This document shows, in pieces, positions 45,085 to 54,430 of a stretch of 64,000 nucleotides of DNA (the first letter of the stretch is position 1; every line of letters starts with the position of its first letter). Below the pieces are notes generated by a model, which worked only from the letters and a program-made list of their open reading frames with translations, did not search any database and was not told the origin of the DNA. The stretch is from Legionella saoudiensis (GTDB lineage Bacteria > Pseudomonadota > Gammaproteobacteria > Legionellales > Legionellaceae), in contig NZ_LN901324.1 of assembly GCF_001465875.1 (NCBI RefSeq), forward strand, positions 1,054,001 to 1,118,000, given 5' to 3'. The position numbers and the translations under genes are program-made.

Positions 45085-46288
45085 ATTTCTTTCCTGTAAA
45101 ATGAATAAAGATCAAACATAGAACCGCACAAATGCTTATTGGGATCCCTGGATTTAAGTGATTTTCAGAGGTTACAATTACATAAGGCATCAATCCCCCA
45201 AATAAAGTCAAACTGAGATTATAAGAGATTGCCAGAGCCCTGCCACGTTGGTTCAACCGAAATTGATTAACTATAAAGGCAGGAAGTGCTGAATTAAGCA
45301 ATGCTTGGATAATTGCAAAAAAAATCAGCGCAACGATACACAGTTTACTATTCAACTGAGGTAGTACAGCAAAAATAACATAGGAAAAGGCTAAGTACAG
45401 TACTGATGCGATCTTTATTTGCCTTATTACTCCAAACTTATCCGCTAAAATACCTGCAAAAGGTAAAACCATCAAATAAGTTAAAATGGCGCTAATTGTG
45501 ATTAGTATGGACTGTTGATGGGAATATAACTTCAATGAGGTCGACAAAAAGGTGGGCATAAAAATAAAGGTAATATAAAAAGCTGAGGCAGATAAATTGG
45601 TAACAATAAATGCTCCTATTAATTCTTTCCTATAATTTTTAATAAGATCATTGAAACTCGAGGTTATTTGAATCTTACGAGGATTAACATCTTCGATTTT
45701 GTTCCTAATAAAGAGCAAAACGACACAACTTAATGCACCAATTAAAAATGGAACACGCCAGGCATACTGAATAACTTGCTCGTATGGCACCAAATAGAGA
45801 AGTATAAAAACACTAAGGTTTGCTAATAACAGCCCTACGCTACCACCAACAAAAGAAAAGCTCCCAGAAAAAGCTGGTGACTTTTTACCCTGTTCTACGG
45901 CCATAATAATTGCAGAAGAAAATTCTCCTGAAATAGATAATCCTTGAATTATTCTGCAAAAGATCAAACCGGCTCCACAATACATACCCATAGTATATGG
46001 TGGCATCAGCCCTATTGCTGAAGTAGCTATAGTCATTAATAAGGTTGAAACAAGCAACACACTTTTCCTACCAAAGTGATCGATTAAATAACCAAAGCCA
46101 ATCGCTCCCAAAGGTTTGACAACATAGCTGACAACATACGCTAATACTGTAAAATTAAGCGCACTACTTTTTTCCTGATTAGAAAAAAACACTTCAGATA
46201 ATATCGGAATAAGTAGTGGAAACACTGTAAAATCATAAACCTCGATCAATGTCCCCAAAAAGGCAGAAAACAAAGTAAATTTTTTCAT
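45053..46288 (-). CDS. MFS transporter, metabolite:H+ symporter type
   Basis: 411 residues with about 12 membrane segments. The MFS loop motif appears as 'GYLIDHFGRKSVLL' between segments 2 and 3 and 'GILADKFGVIRQ' in the second half. The layout resembles the ProP/citrate MHS branch. Substrate unknown. It is divergent from the LuxR-like gene with only 59 nt between starts, and a perfect 10-bp inverted repeat spans that gap. Confidence 0.82.
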   Translation of the reverse strand: MKKFTLFSAFLGTLIEVYDFTVFPLLIPILSEVFFSNQEKSSALNFTVLAYVVSYVVKPLGAIGFGYLIDHFGRKSVLLVSTLLMTIATSAIGLMPPYTMGMYCGAGLIFCRIIQGLSISGEFSSAIIMAVEQGKKSPAFSGSFSFVGGSVGLLLANLSVFILLYLVPYEQVIQYAWRVPFLIGALSCVVLLFIRNKIEDVNPRKIQITSSFNDLIKNYRKELIGAFIVTNLSASAFYITFIFMPTFLSTSLKLYSHQQSILITISAILTYLMVLPFAGILADKFGVIRQIKIASVLYLAFSYVIFAVLPQLNSKLCIVALIFFAIIQALLNSALPAFIVNQFRLNQRGRALAISYNLSLTLFGGLMPYVIVTSENHLNPGIPISICAVLCLIFIHFTGKKYGYLRSELSY

Positions 46289-46336
46289 TTACATCCAAGT
46301 AAAGTTTGATTAGATTATTGTAACACTGGATGTAAA
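46288..46336. promoter_or_regulatory. Inverted repeat spanning the divergent MFS / LuxR-like gap
   Basis: TTTACATCCA (46288-46297) and TGGATGTAAA (46327-46336) are perfect 10-bp inverted copies 39 nt apart, one at each gene's translation start. They may be regulator half-sites or paired ribosome-binding leaders, since each contains GGATG in the sense strand of its gene. Confidence 0.45.
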
Positions 46337-46347
46337 GAAGTAGCAGC

Positions 46348-46875
46348 ATGGATATTTTTAACGCACTAGAAACGCGAAGCTTACATAATATTTTCCCCGA
46401 GAATTTCGAATTACAATTCCATCAGGTCCTCCACTCTTTAAAGCAGCTAGGATGTGATTATTTCTATTTTTTAGGACTAGACTCTGGGATTTCCTATAGA
46501 TTTTGCACTCATGAAAATTGGATTGATTTCTATCATGATGAACGATTTATATCAAATGACCCATTAAAACGCGTTGTAGAAGATACCAAGTTCATAGCCT
46601 TACCTTGGGAGCAAGTAACACATCTACATGGGAAAGAAAAAAGAGCTATGTGCGGAAGAGTTTCTTTTGGATTATTTAATGGACTCACAATAGCTAGAGA
46701 GTATCGCAACAAAAAATATATTTTTGCATTAGCAACTGAATTTAAGGAGCATGATTTAGCGCGGTATCTTTTGCTTGAAAAAACAGGAAAATTAGAACAA
46801 TTTATTTGTGACTGCATGCGGCTATTTAATCAATATACTACCTTAATGCTCAAGCCACGTTCTATGGTAGTGTAA
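46348..46875 (+). CDS. LuxR-type autoinducer-binding domain protein without HTH
   Basis: 175 residues. The signal-binding signature of LuxR regulators is present: 'NWIDFYHDERFISNDPLKRV' (W, Y, D-P) and a following P-W, then 'GRVSFGLFNGLTIAREY', the domain's fG.G pattern. LuxR proteins are about 240 residues with a C-terminal helix-turn-helix, which is missing: the protein stops after the ligand domain and a short helix. No luxI-like synthase is nearby. It could sequester a signal or dimerise with a full LuxR regulator. Confidence 0.7.
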   Translation: MDIFNALETRSLHNIFPENFELQFHQVLHSLKQLGCDYFYFLGLDSGISYRFCTHENWIDFYHDERFISNDPLKRVVEDTKFIALPWEQVTHLHGKEKRAMCGRVSFGLFNGLTIAREYRNKKYIFALATEFKEHDLARYLLLEKTGKLEQFICDCMRLFNQYTTLMLKPRSMVV

Positions 46876-46994
46876 TAAATTAGAATTTAAAGTATTACAA
46901 GGCAGTCAATCCTGATACCCCTTAGACATCTTTCAAAATTAATTTTTAAAGATGTGGACAATCATTAAAAATTTAATGAAGTTTATCAACGTTT

Positions 46995-47020
46995 AGGATA
47001 GTTCTAAATGGAACTTTCCT
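46995..47020. terminator. Possible bidirectional hairpin between convergent genes
   Basis: AGGA-AGTTC with a 6-nt loop and GAACT-TCCT (one mismatch) lies between convergent genes. No clear U-run on either side. Confidence 0.35.
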
Positions 47021-47043
47021 ATGTTAATAAAATTATGCTGCGA

Positions 47044-47406
47044 TCAATTAACAATAAAATCATTCCACATATAAATAATAACCAATAATGAATATTTAGA
47101 TTCAAAAATAAAATAAACCAATTTAAGTTTACAAGGCAAGTCCTTATATGACAATGAGGGGTTCACCTGTGTTAACGACAGTTTGCCTAGTAAAAGTAAC
47201 CCTGATAATAAAAGAAATGACAACGCAACAATTTCTATCATTTTTAAACAACTGGAATGCGTGGTAATTGGATGAGAACCCGTAAAAGAAATAATTGCAA
47301 AAATTAATCCGGTAAAAAACATTTTAAATTTTCTATCGTATTCGCGATCAGCCAGGTTAGTAGCATGTGTCATTTTTACATATTCAATTGATGGTCCTAG
47401 CGCCAT
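47044..47406 (-). CDS. Small membrane protein coupled to traD
   Basis: 120 residues with two or three hydrophobic segments (about 28-45, 58-78 and 95-112). Not recognised as a known family. Its ATG overlaps the traD stop (TAATG), so it is translated with the mobilisation genes, suggesting an accessory membrane role in transfer or element maintenance. Evidence is positional only. Confidence 0.55.
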   Translation of the reverse strand: MALGPSIEYVKMTHATNLADREYDRKFKMFFTGLIFAIISFTGSHPITTHSSCLKMIEIVALSFLLLSGLLLLGKLSLTQVNPSLSYKDLPCKLKLVYFIFESKYSLLVIIYMWNDFIVN

Positions 47407-47687
47407 TAATTATCCTTCATCATGGTAGTAAAAAGAACATCTCCCTTTAATTCAAATATCTTTAAGCAATCTTCATCCTGCTCGATTGACTTCAAGGCCT
47501 CAAACAAAGCCCCCAGAATCACTGCCTTATTAAAAGCATCCATTCCAGATTTAATAACTAACCCACCTAGCTCAATCTTACGACGCGTATCAGCGCGTCG
47601 CTTTTTAAGTTTCTCAAGAGCCAGTTGTTTTTCTTGTTGCGCAATAACCTGTTTCTGTTTTACGATTTGTTTAGTTACGTCCATCAT
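47406..47687 (-). CDS. traD: Conjugal transfer protein TraD (Ti-plasmid type)
   Basis: 93 residues from ATG 47687 (47702 is a less likely longer start). A basic, Lys/Gln-rich N-terminal helix is followed by 'KKRRADTRRKIELGGLVIKSGM' and a short Leu-rich end, the pattern of the small TraD proteins of Ti-type mobilisation modules. It overlaps traC by 17 nt. It is thought to help the relaxosome act at oriT; it is not the F-plasmid TraD coupling ATPase. Confidence 0.75.
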   Translation of the reverse strand: MMDVTKQIVKQKQVIAQQEKQLALEKLKKRRADTRRKIELGGLVIKSGMDAFNKAVILGALFEALKSIEQDEDCLKIFELKGDVLFTTMMKDN

Positions 47688-47877
47688 TTTGCTCACTCGC
47701 AATTTTGGAAAAAACCTGATCCAGATAACTCATATCAAACTGGTTAAGTCCATATTTATATGCAAGTGCTCCAATATCCAATTTATGTTTTTGCTGCAAA
47801 GAATCCAACTTCTTTCTCGCATGCTCAATTTTATCCATTAGTTCAGCTTCCATTTGAGATATTGTCTTTTTTGACAT
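47671..47877 (-). CDS. traC: Conjugal transfer protein TraC (Ti-plasmid type)
   Basis: 68 residues from ATG 47877 with GGAG 7 nt upstream. A helical, Lys/Glu-rich protein: 'QMEAELMDKIEHARKKLDSL' then 'DIGALAYKYGLNQFDMSYL'. Gene order traC-traD on the minus strand and traA on the plus strand with oriT between is exactly the Agrobacterium Ti plasmid layout, which is the main support for the name. Confidence 0.72.
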   Translation of the reverse strand: MSKKTISQMEAELMDKIEHARKKLDSLQQKHKLDIGALAYKYGLNQFDMSYLDQVFSKIASEQNDGRN

Positions 47878-47984
47878 TGCTTCTCTCCGCAAGTTGACTT
47901 AACAAACACAGCATAACCGCGCAGATCTCTGAAATCAATAGGGTTAAATTTACCTTGAGCGCAGCGAATTCCATCTATCCCATT

Positions 47985-48012
47985 AGGGCGCAATATACAT
48001 TCATTCGAATGT
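47985..48012. other. Candidate oriT (MobQ/RSF1010-Ti type)
   Basis: AGGGCGCA at 47985-47992 is the complement of the conserved TGCGCCCT nick core of RSF1010 and Ti oriT regions, followed by an AT tract and a hairpin ACATTC-4 nt-GAATGT (47997-48012). It lies between the divergent traC and traA genes, as in Ti plasmids. The nick would fall beside TGCGCCCT on the minus strand. Confidence 0.65.
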
Positions 48013-48107
48013 TTGCTACAGTGCAGTTCTCAAGAAAATTTTTCACGGATAAATTTTCTCTCAATAAAAGCAAACAGATGGACTCACTGACTTAATCGAG
48101 TGTATTC

Positions 48108-51100
48108 ATGGCCATTGCTTTTGCACGAACATCAATCCACAGCCGCGCCAAAGGACATAGCGCAGTTGCTGCAAGCGCTTACCGTACAGGCACCCGCCAG
48201 CTCGATGAACGAACAGGAATCATTTACGATTATAGCCATAGAAAAGACGTTGTATTCAGTGAGACTTTATTACCACCCCTAGCAGATATGCAATTTCTTG
48301 ATCGAGAGTTCTTATGGAATCAAGTGGAGTTTTCTGAAAAAAGAATAGACTCTCAAGTATGTAAAGATGTGGTTCTTGCACTACCCAAAGAATTGGAACT
48401 GAGCCAACAAATTGAATTAACCAAACGCTTTGCACAAACCCATTTTGTAGAACACGGCATACCTGTTGATATAGCAATACACGATCATGGCGATGGTAAT
48501 CCTCACGCCCATATCCTTGCTGCGACAAGAAGACTGGAAAAAAGTGCTTTTTCTAAATATAAAGCCCGCGATCTCAATCCAGCATTTTATTCAGGAAAAA
48601 TTATTGAACAAGACTATTGGAGTGAACAATGGCGAGAATTGCAAAATGATTTTTTTAAAGAAAAAGAAATAGATCTTGCAGTGGATTTAAATCATCTAAT
48701 TCCTGAGCGCCATGAGGGAACAATAAGAAACTCAGAAGAACACTATCTAAAACAAGATAATGCCTTAATCAAAGAGCAACGAATCGAAATCGCATTACAC
48801 CATGTAGAAAACCTAATTAATCATATCTCTCTAACTCATAGTGTATTCACCCGTCGAGATATAGAACGGTTAGTGTTTAAAACAATAACCTCATCAGAAA
48901 GTAATCATATTCAATTCACGAGCCTAGTTGAAAAAATTATCCAGCATAACGATCTCATTTATCTTGGCATCAATGACGCAGGACAAAAGTCATATACCAC
49001 AAGAAATCAGTATATTGCTGAATCACATTTGCTCAATACCATCGAACAACTTTCTTCAAGAAAAGGACATGTATCTAAACTCAACCCTGAACACTTGGCC
49101 AATCAATACCAATTAAATGAGGAACAGCATGAAGCATTGAATTACATAGTAAAAGGCTCCGATTTATCAGTTGTTATTGGTCGACCAGGAGTAGGTAAGA
49201 GTTACCTATTAAAACCTGTAAAAGAATATTATGAAAGCCAAGGTAACCGTATAGTTGGTACTGCCCTATCAGGCAAAGTCGCCAAGACTCTTCAGGCGGA
49301 AACTGGAATTAGCTCATATACCCTTTCCTCGCTGAATTACCGTTTACAACGTGGTCTGCTCTCCCTAAATCAAAATGATATTATCGTGATTGATGAGGCT
49401 GGGATGGTTGATTTTGCTAGCCTCTCATCAATTATAGAGGCCGTAAACAAAGCAAAAGCCAAGATAATTTTAGTAGGTGATCCTGACCAACTAAAACCAA
49501 TTAACAAAGGAGAAATATTTAGAGCCATTGCATCCTATACAGGCTATATCGAATTATCTGAGATTAGAAGGCAAAAAGACCTAGGCGATAGAGCAGCAAG
49601 CCTAATGCTTGCCAGAGGAGAAATTAATCATGCTTTGGCCCATTATCAAAATAAAGGAGCAATCCATTTTGCGGAGGATGCTTCCGAATCCGCAACTCAA
49701 CTAGTGCATCACTGGCAAAACAACATTATTGAAGCGAATGATATTAAAGAAAACGTCATGTTTGCTTTTACACGGGCGGCGGTCGCATCCCTAAATGCTC
49801 AAGCACGTAATGAACTAAAAAATAAAGAAATGATACACCAGCAAGAGCTTATATATGACCGAGCGATACCTGGTCTAGATAACATTGAACAAAACCAAAT
49901 ATCACTTTCGGAGGGAGAACGCATCCTATTTAGAAAAAATAACTCCTCTTTAGGAGTGCGTAATGGTGATATGGCATTCATTCAATCGATTAACGAACAT
50001 CAATTTACTGCAAAGCTTGATAGTGGTGAATTGGTGATCATTCCTAATTCATACAAACACATTGATTACGGCTACGCAACCACCGTTCATAAAGGACAAG
50101 GTATGACGGTCGATAATGCGAGTATACTTATTGATAGCAAGTATTGGGATAGATTTTTAAGTTTTGTTGCCATGACACGGCATAGAGTAAACCTGTCCAT
50201 TTATGCCGATAAACACCAACATCCCGACATAGATGCATTGAATAAAACATTGTCGCGGGCTAATACTAAAGACAACGTAATAGACTGGCCATTAGATTTG
50301 GCTATTCGCCATGGCTTTGAGTCTGAGAGTCTCTTTGGACGAGTAATCAATCATTTAGCGGGAATAGGCAATAAAATTAAAGAAAAATACAATTACATTG
50401 TCAATTATGAGGCTTACGCACGTAAAAAAGCAGCAGCAGTGCAACTCGAAGCAAAGCAACAAGTTCGTCAGATTGCAAAGGAAATAGCAGATTACTTAGA
50501 AGAACAATCCCAATATTCTAAGTTAAGGAAACTACTCACCAAACAAAGTAAACAACTAAACGAAAAGCCCTCAAAGCTTAAGGAGTTTAAACAGGTATAT
50601 GAACAATCAATTCTTCGTGATCAAATGGCACACGATCTATGGCTCAAGTACCAACAGCAATTATCCGAACTACAGCACCCTACATTTAACAAAGAAAAAG
50701 TAATGACTGCGGCAAAACGATATGAGCGTATTATGATAATCACTGAAATTGCAAAACAGAGGACAGATGCCCCACTCCCCAAAAATCTCATGCAACAAGC
50801 TGTAAAAATTCATTTAAAAAAAGATTCAATACATATTAAAACAGCAGCATTAAATTTACACAAAAGCCCCGAAGAACTCGCACAGCAAATAAAAACTGCC
50901 CAAAAAATTTATACTCAACATAGAATTAGAGAGCTAAAAAAATCCCATCCTATTTTGAATGAATACATGCAATTGCAAAATAAAAGAAATACGGTTATGG
51001 GGTACGAAGCGGAGCAAATAGATAAATTATTACAAATCAAAGCCAAACAAATAACTCAAGATACCCAACTTTATAAAAAGTTAAGCTGCCATCTACCGCA

Positions 51101-51164
51101 ATATGCTAAATATCTCAGCAATAAAGCATATTCTCACCAATTAACACTAGAAAAAGATTCATAG
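48108..51164 (+). CDS. traA: Ti-type conjugative relaxase-helicase TraA (MobQ)
   Basis: 1018 residues. The N-terminal MobA/MobL relaxase domain (about 1-230) has the opening 'MAIAFARTSIHSRAKGHSAV' and the metal-binding HDHGDGNPHAH motif (about 125-135). A RecD/TraI-type helicase follows: Walker A GRPGVGKS near 358, Walker B 'IIVIDEAGMVD', and 'DYGYATTVHKGQGMT' (motif VI region). The last 250 residues are coiled coil. It nicks oriT, stays attached to the strand and unwinds it for export through the coupling protein. A decayed copy of its last 60 residues occurs at 57,630. Confidence 0.92.
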   Translation: MAIAFARTSIHSRAKGHSAVAASAYRTGTRQLDERTGIIYDYSHRKDVVFSETLLPPLADMQFLDREFLWNQVEFSEKRIDSQVCKDVVLALPKELELSQQIELTKRFAQTHFVEHGIPVDIAIHDHGDGNPHAHILAATRRLEKSAFSKYKARDLNPAFYSGKIIEQDYWSEQWRELQNDFFKEKEIDLAVDLNHLIPERHEGTIRNSEEHYLKQDNALIKEQRIEIALHHVENLINHISLTHSVFTRRDIERLVFKTITSSESNHIQFTSLVEKIIQHNDLIYLGINDAGQKSYTTRNQYIAESHLLNTIEQLSSRKGHVSKLNPEHLANQYQLNEEQHEALNYIVKGSDLSVVIGRPGVGKSYLLKPVKEYYESQGNRIVGTALSGKVAKTLQAETGISSYTLSSLNYRLQRGLLSLNQNDIIVIDEAGMVDFASLSSIIEAVNKAKAKIILVGDPDQLKPINKGEIFRAIASYTGYIELSEIRRQKDLGDRAASLMLARGEINHALAHYQNKGAIHFAEDASESATQLVHHWQNNIIEANDIKENVMFAFTRAAVASLNAQARNELKNKEMIHQQELIYDRAIPGLDNIEQNQISLSEGERILFRKNNSSLGVRNGDMAFIQSINEHQFTAKLDSGELVIIPNSYKHIDYGYATTVHKGQGMTVDNASILIDSKYWDRFLSFVAMTRHRVNLSIYADKHQHPDIDALNKTLSRANTKDNVIDWPLDLAIRHGFESESLFGRVINHLAGIGNKIKEKYNYIVNYEAYARKKAAAVQLEAKQQVRQIAKEIADYLEEQSQYSKLRKLLTKQSKQLNEKPSKLKEFKQVYEQSILRDQMAHDLWLKYQQQLSELQHPTFNKEKVMTAAKRYERIMIITEIAKQRTDAPLPKNLMQQAVKIHLKKDSIHIKTAALNLHKSPEELAQQIKTAQKIYTQHRIRELKKSHPILNEYMQLQNKRNTVMGYEAEQIDKLLQIKAKQITQDTQLYKKLSCHLPQYAKYLSNKAYSHQLTLEKDS

Positions 51165-51256
51165 TCCACCAATGGTTAGATAGGAACCAATATAAAGCCA
51201 TTTAAATGTATGCTGATTGTCTAAGCAATAAAACAAGGATTTTCTTAACTTCTGTG

Positions 51257-51284
51257 CCCCCCCCCTAAAGCGCGGGAGCGCTTT
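51257..51284. repeat. C9 tract plus AAAGCGC hairpin upstream of the DUF3800 gene
   Basis: Nine C residues (51257-51265) precede AAAGCGC-GGGA-GCGCTTT (51267-51284), a 7-bp hairpin with a tetraloop; TATACT (a possible -10) follows at 51286. The hairpin could end traA transcription, and the C tract is prone to slippage. Confidence 0.45.
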
Positions 51285-51323
51285 GCTATACTTAAAGAGA
51301 AAGTAAAAGCAAGGATGCCTAAA

Positions 51324-52118
51324 ATGAGTCATGTATGTTTTATGGACGAAACTGGTACGGATTGTAGTTCAACACACTATTCCATTGGAGCCTTATTGGT
51401 TGATAGTCGTAATTCTAAAGACTTTCAATCATTTATCCTTCATGCAAAAGAACAATATCGATTCAATCAAGAAATTAAATGGGCCAAAACTCATAAGGGT
51501 TATAATTTAATCAATTTAGGTTTAAAAATCATGCATCGGGTATTAACAGACGATCGATTGAGCTTTCACTGCATTACAGTAGATAAAGAGTCATATATAA
51601 AGTGGTCCGCGGCAAATAGAGAAGAAGCATTTTATATTACATTAACACAGTTAATTACATGTGCCGCACAAAGTATTGGTGATAATTTGGAAGTAAAGTG
51701 TGACCAACGCAATGATCACTATGATAAACATCATGAAGTTTGTCAAATTATCTCTAATTATAAGCTTCAATCTAAATATCCAAATAGGGTTCAAAGTATA
51801 GAAGCTCAAAATTCCAAATTTTGCGAAGGCATTCAAGTTGTGGACTATCTAATCGGTGCAATTAATACATCTCATCGTTTCTATAGAAATAAGAATATCA
51901 ATATTAATGATGGAAAACTTTGTGCTATAAGAAGAATGAGCCATATTTTAGGATGGGATGACTTAGCATGGGACACATGGAAAAACACCAAATTTAATAT
52001 TTGGGCCTTTCCTACCGAATACAGAGCCCACAGAGGGGAATCCAAAAAGCTAATAACAGAAATTATAAACTCACCTAACTATTTGAAAAATCGTAATGAC
52101 ATTGAATCGCCTCTATAA
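51324..52118 (+). CDS. DUF3800 domain protein
   Basis: 264 residues from ATG 51324, preferred because AAGGA lies 8 nt upstream; an ATG at 51315 would leave no spacing. The N-terminal CFMDETGTD and the later 'LEVKCDQRNDHYDKH' and 'FCEGIQVVDYLIGAI' blocks are DUF3800 marks; the acidic residues are thought to form an RNase H-like site. Members are frequent on mobile elements and in defence islands, but their reaction is unproven. Confidence 0.75.
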   Translation: MSHVCFMDETGTDCSSTHYSIGALLVDSRNSKDFQSFILHAKEQYRFNQEIKWAKTHKGYNLINLGLKIMHRVLTDDRLSFHCITVDKESYIKWSAANREEAFYITLTQLITCAAQSIGDNLEVKCDQRNDHYDKHHEVCQIISNYKLQSKYPNRVQSIEAQNSKFCEGIQVVDYLIGAINTSHRFYRNKNININDGKLCAIRRMSHILGWDDLAWDTWKNTKFNIWAFPTEYRAHRGESKKLITEIINSPNYLKNRNDIESPL

Positions 52119-52299
52119 GACAACCATAAAATAAGATTATTTAAAAATCATCCATGCTGCATATTAGTTATAATCTTCAAGCATACTTAAGTACAAAAAC
52201 TTATATGCGATCTAACGTACAAAGCAGATGAGGGCTCTGCTATCTCACCTGGCCTGATATCAATACCACAGCGCAGAGGAACTGCTCCAGCAATTTTCC

Positions 52300-53091
52300 T
52301 CACTTTTTAGCTCTTGGTATAGAGTGTTTGCATTTATCACAATATATCCTTTCTCCAACCTCCAACCATGCAGCTGGATGTTCATGCCTATGAATATATT
52401 CAGGTTTTATGGGGGTTTGAGAATTATGGGTCCTACCATTAAATGAGAAATAATCAAATTCATAGTTTTTTAGTACATGGACCTCTACCCAAATCGAAAT
52501 TACATTATGAAGATAAGAAATCAGAGCTTCGTTAGAAAAGCTATCTAAAGGAACCCTTACGCTAAAAAGGGTTGGGATTCTTTTTCTTGCTAAAAAGTCA
52601 GAAATTTTTTTTACAAGTATTTTTGATGAGATTTCATACAAGATATATTGAACATATTCCCCTCCGAATGAACTAAAGCCACTTTGTTCTAGAGCAGTTC
52701 TTTTATCCGTATGAAAACAAATATCACCACGCCTTCCCATATTTTGTATAAACTTTCTTGCGTTAATCAGTCCATTTTCAAATAAGGTATTTTCTTCACT
52801 AGTTAGCTCATGCTTGAGAAGGCATTTTAGTTCATCTTCAATCCGATTAACACTTAAATTTTCCATTCCCATATTGTAGTAAGGCCTAAGACGGCTGGGA
52901 CCACAAGAATGATACAATTCTACAAGATCAAAATGTCTTCTAAAAAAACTCAATAAGTTATCAACAGTAGTATTATGTATAACAGTACTTAACCAACTAT
53001 CTTTTAAAATTGAAAAATCATATGTTTCAGGTAAGTTATTCTTGATTTCAAACTCATGTCTAATCAGCTTATCTATTAATTTAATTTTTTC
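52300..53091 (-). pseudogene. 3' part of a gene split by an IS256-family insertion
   Basis: The minus-strand frame runs without a stop from the IS border (53091) to 52300: about 263 codons, including the piece usually called from TTG 52953. The C-terminal end has a CDKCKHSIPRAKK zinc-ribbon-like pair, suggesting a nucleic-acid- or metal-binding tail; otherwise unrecognised. The other side of the IS restores an N-terminus (MDRILKYDK..., ATG at 54464). The joined reading needs one more A than the left border now has, so a base was lost or the site duplication is imperfect. Intact, it would be about 270 residues. Confidence 0.6.
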
Positions 53092-54430
53092 GGTAGTGTT
53101 TAAATAACTGTGTCATCTCTTTTAACTTGTTATAATTTAACACTTAAAAGAGGTGCATATGAGTAAGAAGACAATCGATTTATCGAATTTTGATTTCAAC
53201 GAGTTCAAATCAGAAGCATTAGCGCAGTTAAAATCAGGACAATCGCTCACAGGAAAAGACGGTATCCTTACCCCATTAATTAAAGAGTTATTAGAGTCTG
53301 CCTTAGAAGGAGAAATGGATTCTCATATGACGGACTGCTCTGAGACAGGTATCGTCAACCGTCGTAACGGTAAAACGACTAAAACAATTAAATCGACCAC
53401 TGGCGTTTTTGACTTGGAAACGCCTCGAGATAGGGATGGTAGTTTTGAGCCTGAGATAGTCAAAAAACGTCAAACAGTACTCAATGAGTCACTCGATAAT
53501 AAAGTCTTGGCACTTTATGCGATAGGTATGAGCTACGAGGCGATAAGGGAGCATTTATCGGAGATGTATGGATTAGAAATCTCCAGTACTAAAATCAGTT
53601 TAATAACAGATAAGCTCTTACCTTTGATTACTGAATGGCGTAATCGCTCCTTAGAATCGGTATACCCCATCGTATTTCTTGATGCCATGCACTTTAAAGT
53701 ACGTGTTGACGGTAAGGTCATCAGTCGAGCCTTTTACACGGTTCTCGCTGTGAACTCAGAAGGTAAAAAGGATATTCTGGGACTCTATTTATCTGAAGCA
53801 GAAGGTGCTCGTTTTTGGCTTGGCGTCTTAAATGACCTTAAGGCTCGAGGGGTAGAAGATATTCTTATTGCCAGCATTGATGGGCTTAAGGGATTTCCTG
53901 ATGCCATTACGGAAGTATTTCCTCACACGGAAGTGCAACTTTGTGTTGTTCATCAGATTCGCAATTCTTTGAAGTATGTGGTCAGCAAAGACCAGAAGGC
54001 CTTCATGGCTGATTTAAAGCATGTGTATAAAGCGTCAAGCAAAGACTTAGCGGAGCATCATCTGCTTGAGCTGGAAGAGAAATGGGGAAAAAAATATCCT
54101 GCTGTAATAAAGTCCTGGAATAATCACTGGGAAGCACTATCACAGTACTTTAAATATCCAGAAGAGCTCAGACGTATCATTTATACGACCAATATTGTCG
54201 AAGGTTTTCATCGACAAATTCGCAAATACACTAAAAATAAAGGCGCATTTACCAGCGAAAACGCCCTTATCAAACTCATTTACTGTGCGGCTCAGAAAGT
54301 ACTGGAAAAATGGAATCAGCCCATGCACAATTGGGCGCTTATCGTCTCCCAACTACAAATCTATTTTGAAGACAGACTAACTTTGGGGCTTAGATAAGCA
54401 ATGAGGTGACACAGTTAAATGAACACTCTC
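53092..54430 (+). mobile_element. IS256-family insertion sequence
   Basis: 1339 bp. Terminal inverted repeats agree at 22 of 28 positions, sharing AGTGTT and TAACTGTGTCA. Flanking 8-mers are ATTTTTTC (53084-53091) and TTTTTTTC (54431-54438), a near-perfect 8-bp target duplication in a homopolymer. One transposase gene fills it. It has split a resident gene. Confidence 0.8.
53159..54397 (+). CDS. IS256-family transposase
   Basis: 412 residues from ATG 53159, AGAGG upstream. Mutator-type DDE transposase: first Asp in 'IVFLDAMHFKVR', second in 'ASIDGLKGFPDAI', with 'VQLCVVHQIRNSLKYV' (the family's C-x2-H region) and the Glu further on near 'TNIVEGFHRQIRKYTK'. It appears intact and may be active. 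It moves the element by copy-out/paste-in. Confidence 0.92.
   Translation: MSKKTIDLSNFDFNEFKSEALAQLKSGQSLTGKDGILTPLIKELLESALEGEMDSHMTDCSETGIVNRRNGKTTKTIKSTTGVFDLETPRDRDGSFEPEIVKKRQTVLNESLDNKVLALYAIGMSYEAIREHLSEMYGLEISSTKISLITDKLLPLITEWRNRSLESVYPIVFLDAMHFKVRVDGKVISRAFYTVLAVNSEGKKDILGLYLSEAEGARFWLGVLNDLKARGVEDILIASIDGLKGFPDAITEVFPHTEVQLCVVHQIRNSLKYVVSKDQKAFMADLKHVYKASSKDLAEHHLLELEEKWGKKYPAVIKSWNNHWEALSQYFKYPEELRRIIYTTNIVEGFHRQIRKYTKNKGAFTSENALIKLIYCAAQKVLEKWNQPMHNWALIVSQLQIYFEDRLTLGLR

Noticed and set aside
46348..46875. Full LuxR transcription factor
   Set aside because: No helix-turn-helix in the protein or in other frames just downstream to 47,043.
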